Below are positions 62,073 to 64,000 of a stretch of 64,000 nucleotides of DNA, piece after piece. The notes under the pieces are model-generated. The model searched no databases. It was not told the origin of the DNA and worked only from the letters and a program-made list of their open reading frames with translations. The DNA lies in NCBI RefSeq assembly GCF_003515075.1, contig NZ_QWLV01000010.1:1-64000 (forward strand). Reading direction: 5' to 3'. This DNA is from Sphingomonas gilva (GTDB taxonomy: Bacteria; Pseudomonadota; Alphaproteobacteria; Sphingomonadales; Sphingomonadaceae). A program made the translations under genes and the position numbers. Numbering within the stretch: the stretch's first letter is position 1; each line of letters opens with the position of its first letter.

Positions 62073-64000
62073 GTGAACATCCAGCTCATCGTCTTCCTGC
62101 CCTTGCTGGCGGCGATCATCGTCGGCCTGGGCAACCGCATGCTCGGCAATATTGTCGGCAAGCTGATCACCACCGGCGCGCTGTTCGCGTCGTGCGCGCT
62201 CAGCTGGCCGATCTTTCTGGCGTTTCTTGGCGGCGATCAGGCGGCTTATGTCCAGCCGGTCTTCAGCTGGATCGTTTCGGGCGACCTGAACGTCGACTGG
62301 GCGCTGCGCGTCGACACGCTGACCGCGGTGATGCTGGTCGTCATCACCACCGTCTCCGCGCTCGTCCATCTCTATAGCTGGGGCTATATGGAGGAGGACC
62401 CGGATCAGCCGCGCTTCTTCGCCTATCTGTCGCTGTTCACCTTCGCGATGCTGATGCTGGTGACCGCGGACAACCTGGTCCAGATGTTCTTCGGCTGGGA
62501 GGGCGTCGGCCTCGCCAGCTATCTGCTGATCGGCTTCTGGTTCAAGAAGCCTTCCGCAAACGCCGCCGCGATCAAGGCGTTCGTCGTCAACCGCGTCGGC
62601 GATCTTGGCTTCATGCTCGGCATCTTCGGCACCTTTCTGGTGTTCGGCACCATCTCGATCCCCGAGATCCTTGAGGCGGCGCCCGGCATGGCGGGATCGA
62701 CCATCGGCTTCCTCGGCTACCGCTTCGACACGATGACCGTGCTGTGCCTGCTGCTCTTCATCGGCGCCATGGGCAAATCCGCGCAGCTGGGCCTGCACAC
62801 CTGGTTGCCCGACGCGATGGAGGGTCCGACGCCGGTTTCAGCGCTGATCCATGCGGCGACGATGGTGACCGCGGGTGTGTTCATGGTCTGCCGCCTGTCG
62901 CCGATGTTCGAGGTCGCGCCGGTGGCATTGGGCTTCGTCACCTTCATCGGCGCCGCGACCTGCCTGTTCGCCGCGACCGTCGGCACCGCGCAGATGGATA
63001 TCAAGCGGGTGATCGCCTATTCGACCTGTTCGCAGCTCGGCTATATGTTCTTCGCGGCCGGCGTCGGTGCCTACAACGCGGCGATGTTCCACCTTTTCAC
63101 CCACGCCTTCTTCAAGGCGCTGCTGTTCCTGGGTGCGGGATCGGTGATCCACGCGATGCACCATGAGCAGGATATGCGTTTCTACGGCGGACTGCGTAAG
63201 AGCATCCCGTTCACCTTCTGGATGATGATGGCGGGCACGCTCGCGATCACCGGGGTCGGCGTCTATTGGCTGCATGCGGGCTTTGCCGGCTTCCATTCGA
63301 AGGACGCGATCCTGGAGGCGGCTTATGCCAGCGGCGGGGGCGGGGTCACAGCCTTCTGGGTAGGCGCGTTCGCGGCGCTGCTCACCAGTTTCTATTCGTG
63401 GCGGCTGATCTTCATGACCTTCTTCGGAGAGCCGCGCTGGGCGGCGTCCGAGCACATCCAGCACGCGCTGCACGATGCGCATGGCGATCACGACACGCAC
63501 GCCCATGGCGACGCGCACGACAATGCGCCCGCGCAGGAGAATGCCGGGCACGATCCGCACACGCATGCGCCGGGTGCGGCGGAGGTGAAGACCGGCACCG
63601 GCGGCTATCACCCGCACGAAAGCCCGCTGACCATGCTGGTGCCGCTGGGCGTGCTGGCGATCGGCGCGGTGCTCGCCGGCTTCGTCTTCAGCCACGCCTT
63701 CCTTGAGAATGGCGCCTTCTGGGTCGGGTCGCTCGCCTATGACGAGCATCTGATGCACGCGATGCATGAGGTGCCATTGTGGGTGAAGCTGTCGGCGACC
63801 GCGGCGATGCTGATAGGCCTGGGAATCGCGGTGCTGGCGTATCTGGTCCATCGCGACTGGCCGGCGCGCTTCACCGAAAGCTTCCGCGTGCTCCACGCCT
63901 TCGTGCTCAACAAATGGTATTTCGACGAACTGTACCATGTCGTTTTCGTCAAGCCGGCCTTCTGGCTGGGGCGCCTGTTCTGGAAGAAGGGCGATGAGGG
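62073..64000 (+). CDS. nuoL: NADH-quinone oxidoreductase subunit L, partial (runs off window)
   Basis: The GTG at 62073 opens a frame still running at base 64000 (642 codons seen), so the C-terminal lateral helix end is missing. Antiporter-like signatures are [60 protein letters not shown] and the His of [20 protein letters not shown] His-rich loop (about residues 463-515, [16 protein letters not shown]) lies between two late helices. The frame lacks a stop inside the window, but the homology is clear. Confidence 0.95.
   Translation, partial: MNIQLIVFLPLLAAIIVGLGNRMLGNIVGKLITTGALFASCALSWPIFLAFLGGDQAAYVQPVFSWIVSGDLNVDWALRVDTLTAVMLVVITTVSALVHLYSWGYMEEDPDQPRFFAYLSLFTFAMLMLVTADNLVQMFFGWEGVGLASYLLIGFWFKKPSANAAAIKAFVVNRVGDLGFMLGIFGTFLVFGTISIPEILEAAPGMAGSTIGFLGYRFDTMTVLCLLLFIGAMGKSAQLGLHTWLPDAMEGPTPVSALIHAATMVTAGVFMVCRLSPMFEVAPVALGFVTFIGAATCLFAATVGTAQMDIKRVIAYSTCSQLGYMFFAAGVGAYNAAMFHLFTHAFFKALLFLGAGSVIHAMHHEQDMRFYGGLRKSIPFTFWMMMAGTLAITGVGVYWLHAGFAGFHSKDAILEAAYASGGGGVTAFWVGAFAALLTSFYSWRLIFMTFFGEPRWAASEHIQHALHDAHGDHDTHAHGDAHDNAPAQENAGHDPHTHAPGAAEVKTGTGGYHPHESPLTMLVPLGVLAIGAVLAGFVFSHAFLENGAFWVGSLAYDEHLMHAMHEVPLWVKLSATAAMLIGLGIAVLAYLVHRDWPARFTESFRVLHAFVLNKWYFDELYHVVFVKPAFWLGRLFWKKGDE

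Overview
The window is a high-GC chromosomal segment from an alphaproteobacterium, most likely a Sphingomonas-type sphingomonad. The evidence is the GC-rich codon usage, a class I fructose-bisphosphate aldolase beside tkt-gap-pgk, a DUF2842/fthC/6S RNA/zapA neighbourhood, a PAS-rich hybrid histidine kinase, and dense palindromic REP-like repeats. The genus is an inference from gene content; no rRNA gene is present.

Left part (1-14.1 kb). The end of an IS30-type transposase is followed by a 2OG-Fe(II) dioxygenase, tRNA-Pro(CGG), an adrenodoxin-type ferredoxin-NADP reductase, a secreted YncE-like propeller protein and lepA. From the 3' end of lepA to about 14.1 kb the DNA is accessory in character. 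It holds a second, diverged copy of the last lepA codons, a SEC-C protein with a putative PD-(D/E)XK nuclease core, a HigA antitoxin and a broken second copy, two related HTH proteins with a shared upstream 12-mer, an L,D-transpeptidase, a hemerythrin, repeat clusters and an AlbA_2-type DNA-binding protein.

Middle part (14.1-39.5 kb). This is mostly household and transport content: uvrD/pcrA, an SDR oxidoreductase with a broken divergent HxlR regulator, an MHS-type transporter, an esterase, a ParE-type toxin-antitoxin pair, rsmD, an RluB-like pseudouridine synthase, a single-domain response regulator and glpK. The most unusual block is 25.4-33.1 kb, a four-gene minus-strand operon of secreted proteins. 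Three small DUF11-like proteins precede a 1684-residue protein with DUF11 and Cna_B/SdrD-like domains and a predicted outer-membrane beta-barrel half. An AI-2E family permease, tRNA-Asp(GTC), the hybrid kinase, fthC and a 6S RNA candidate follow.

Right part (39.5-64 kb). Central metabolism genes tkt-gap-MOSC-pgk-fba are interrupted by an RHH/MazF toxin-antitoxin cassette with its own palindromic operator. They are followed by thiE, a cell-wall group (DUF882 peptidase, L,D-transpeptidase, M23 peptidase), efp and suhB. The Complex I operon nuoA-L then runs off the window inside nuoL. It carries two extra tiny membrane ORFs (between nuoD and nuoE, and between nuoE and nuoF), a long basic tail on NuoC and a His-rich loop in NuoL.

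A recurring theme is palindromic repeats. About 92-bp units lie between genes, others supply the stop codons of two unrelated genes, and others sit in frame inside uvrD, the pseudouridine synthase and nuoG.
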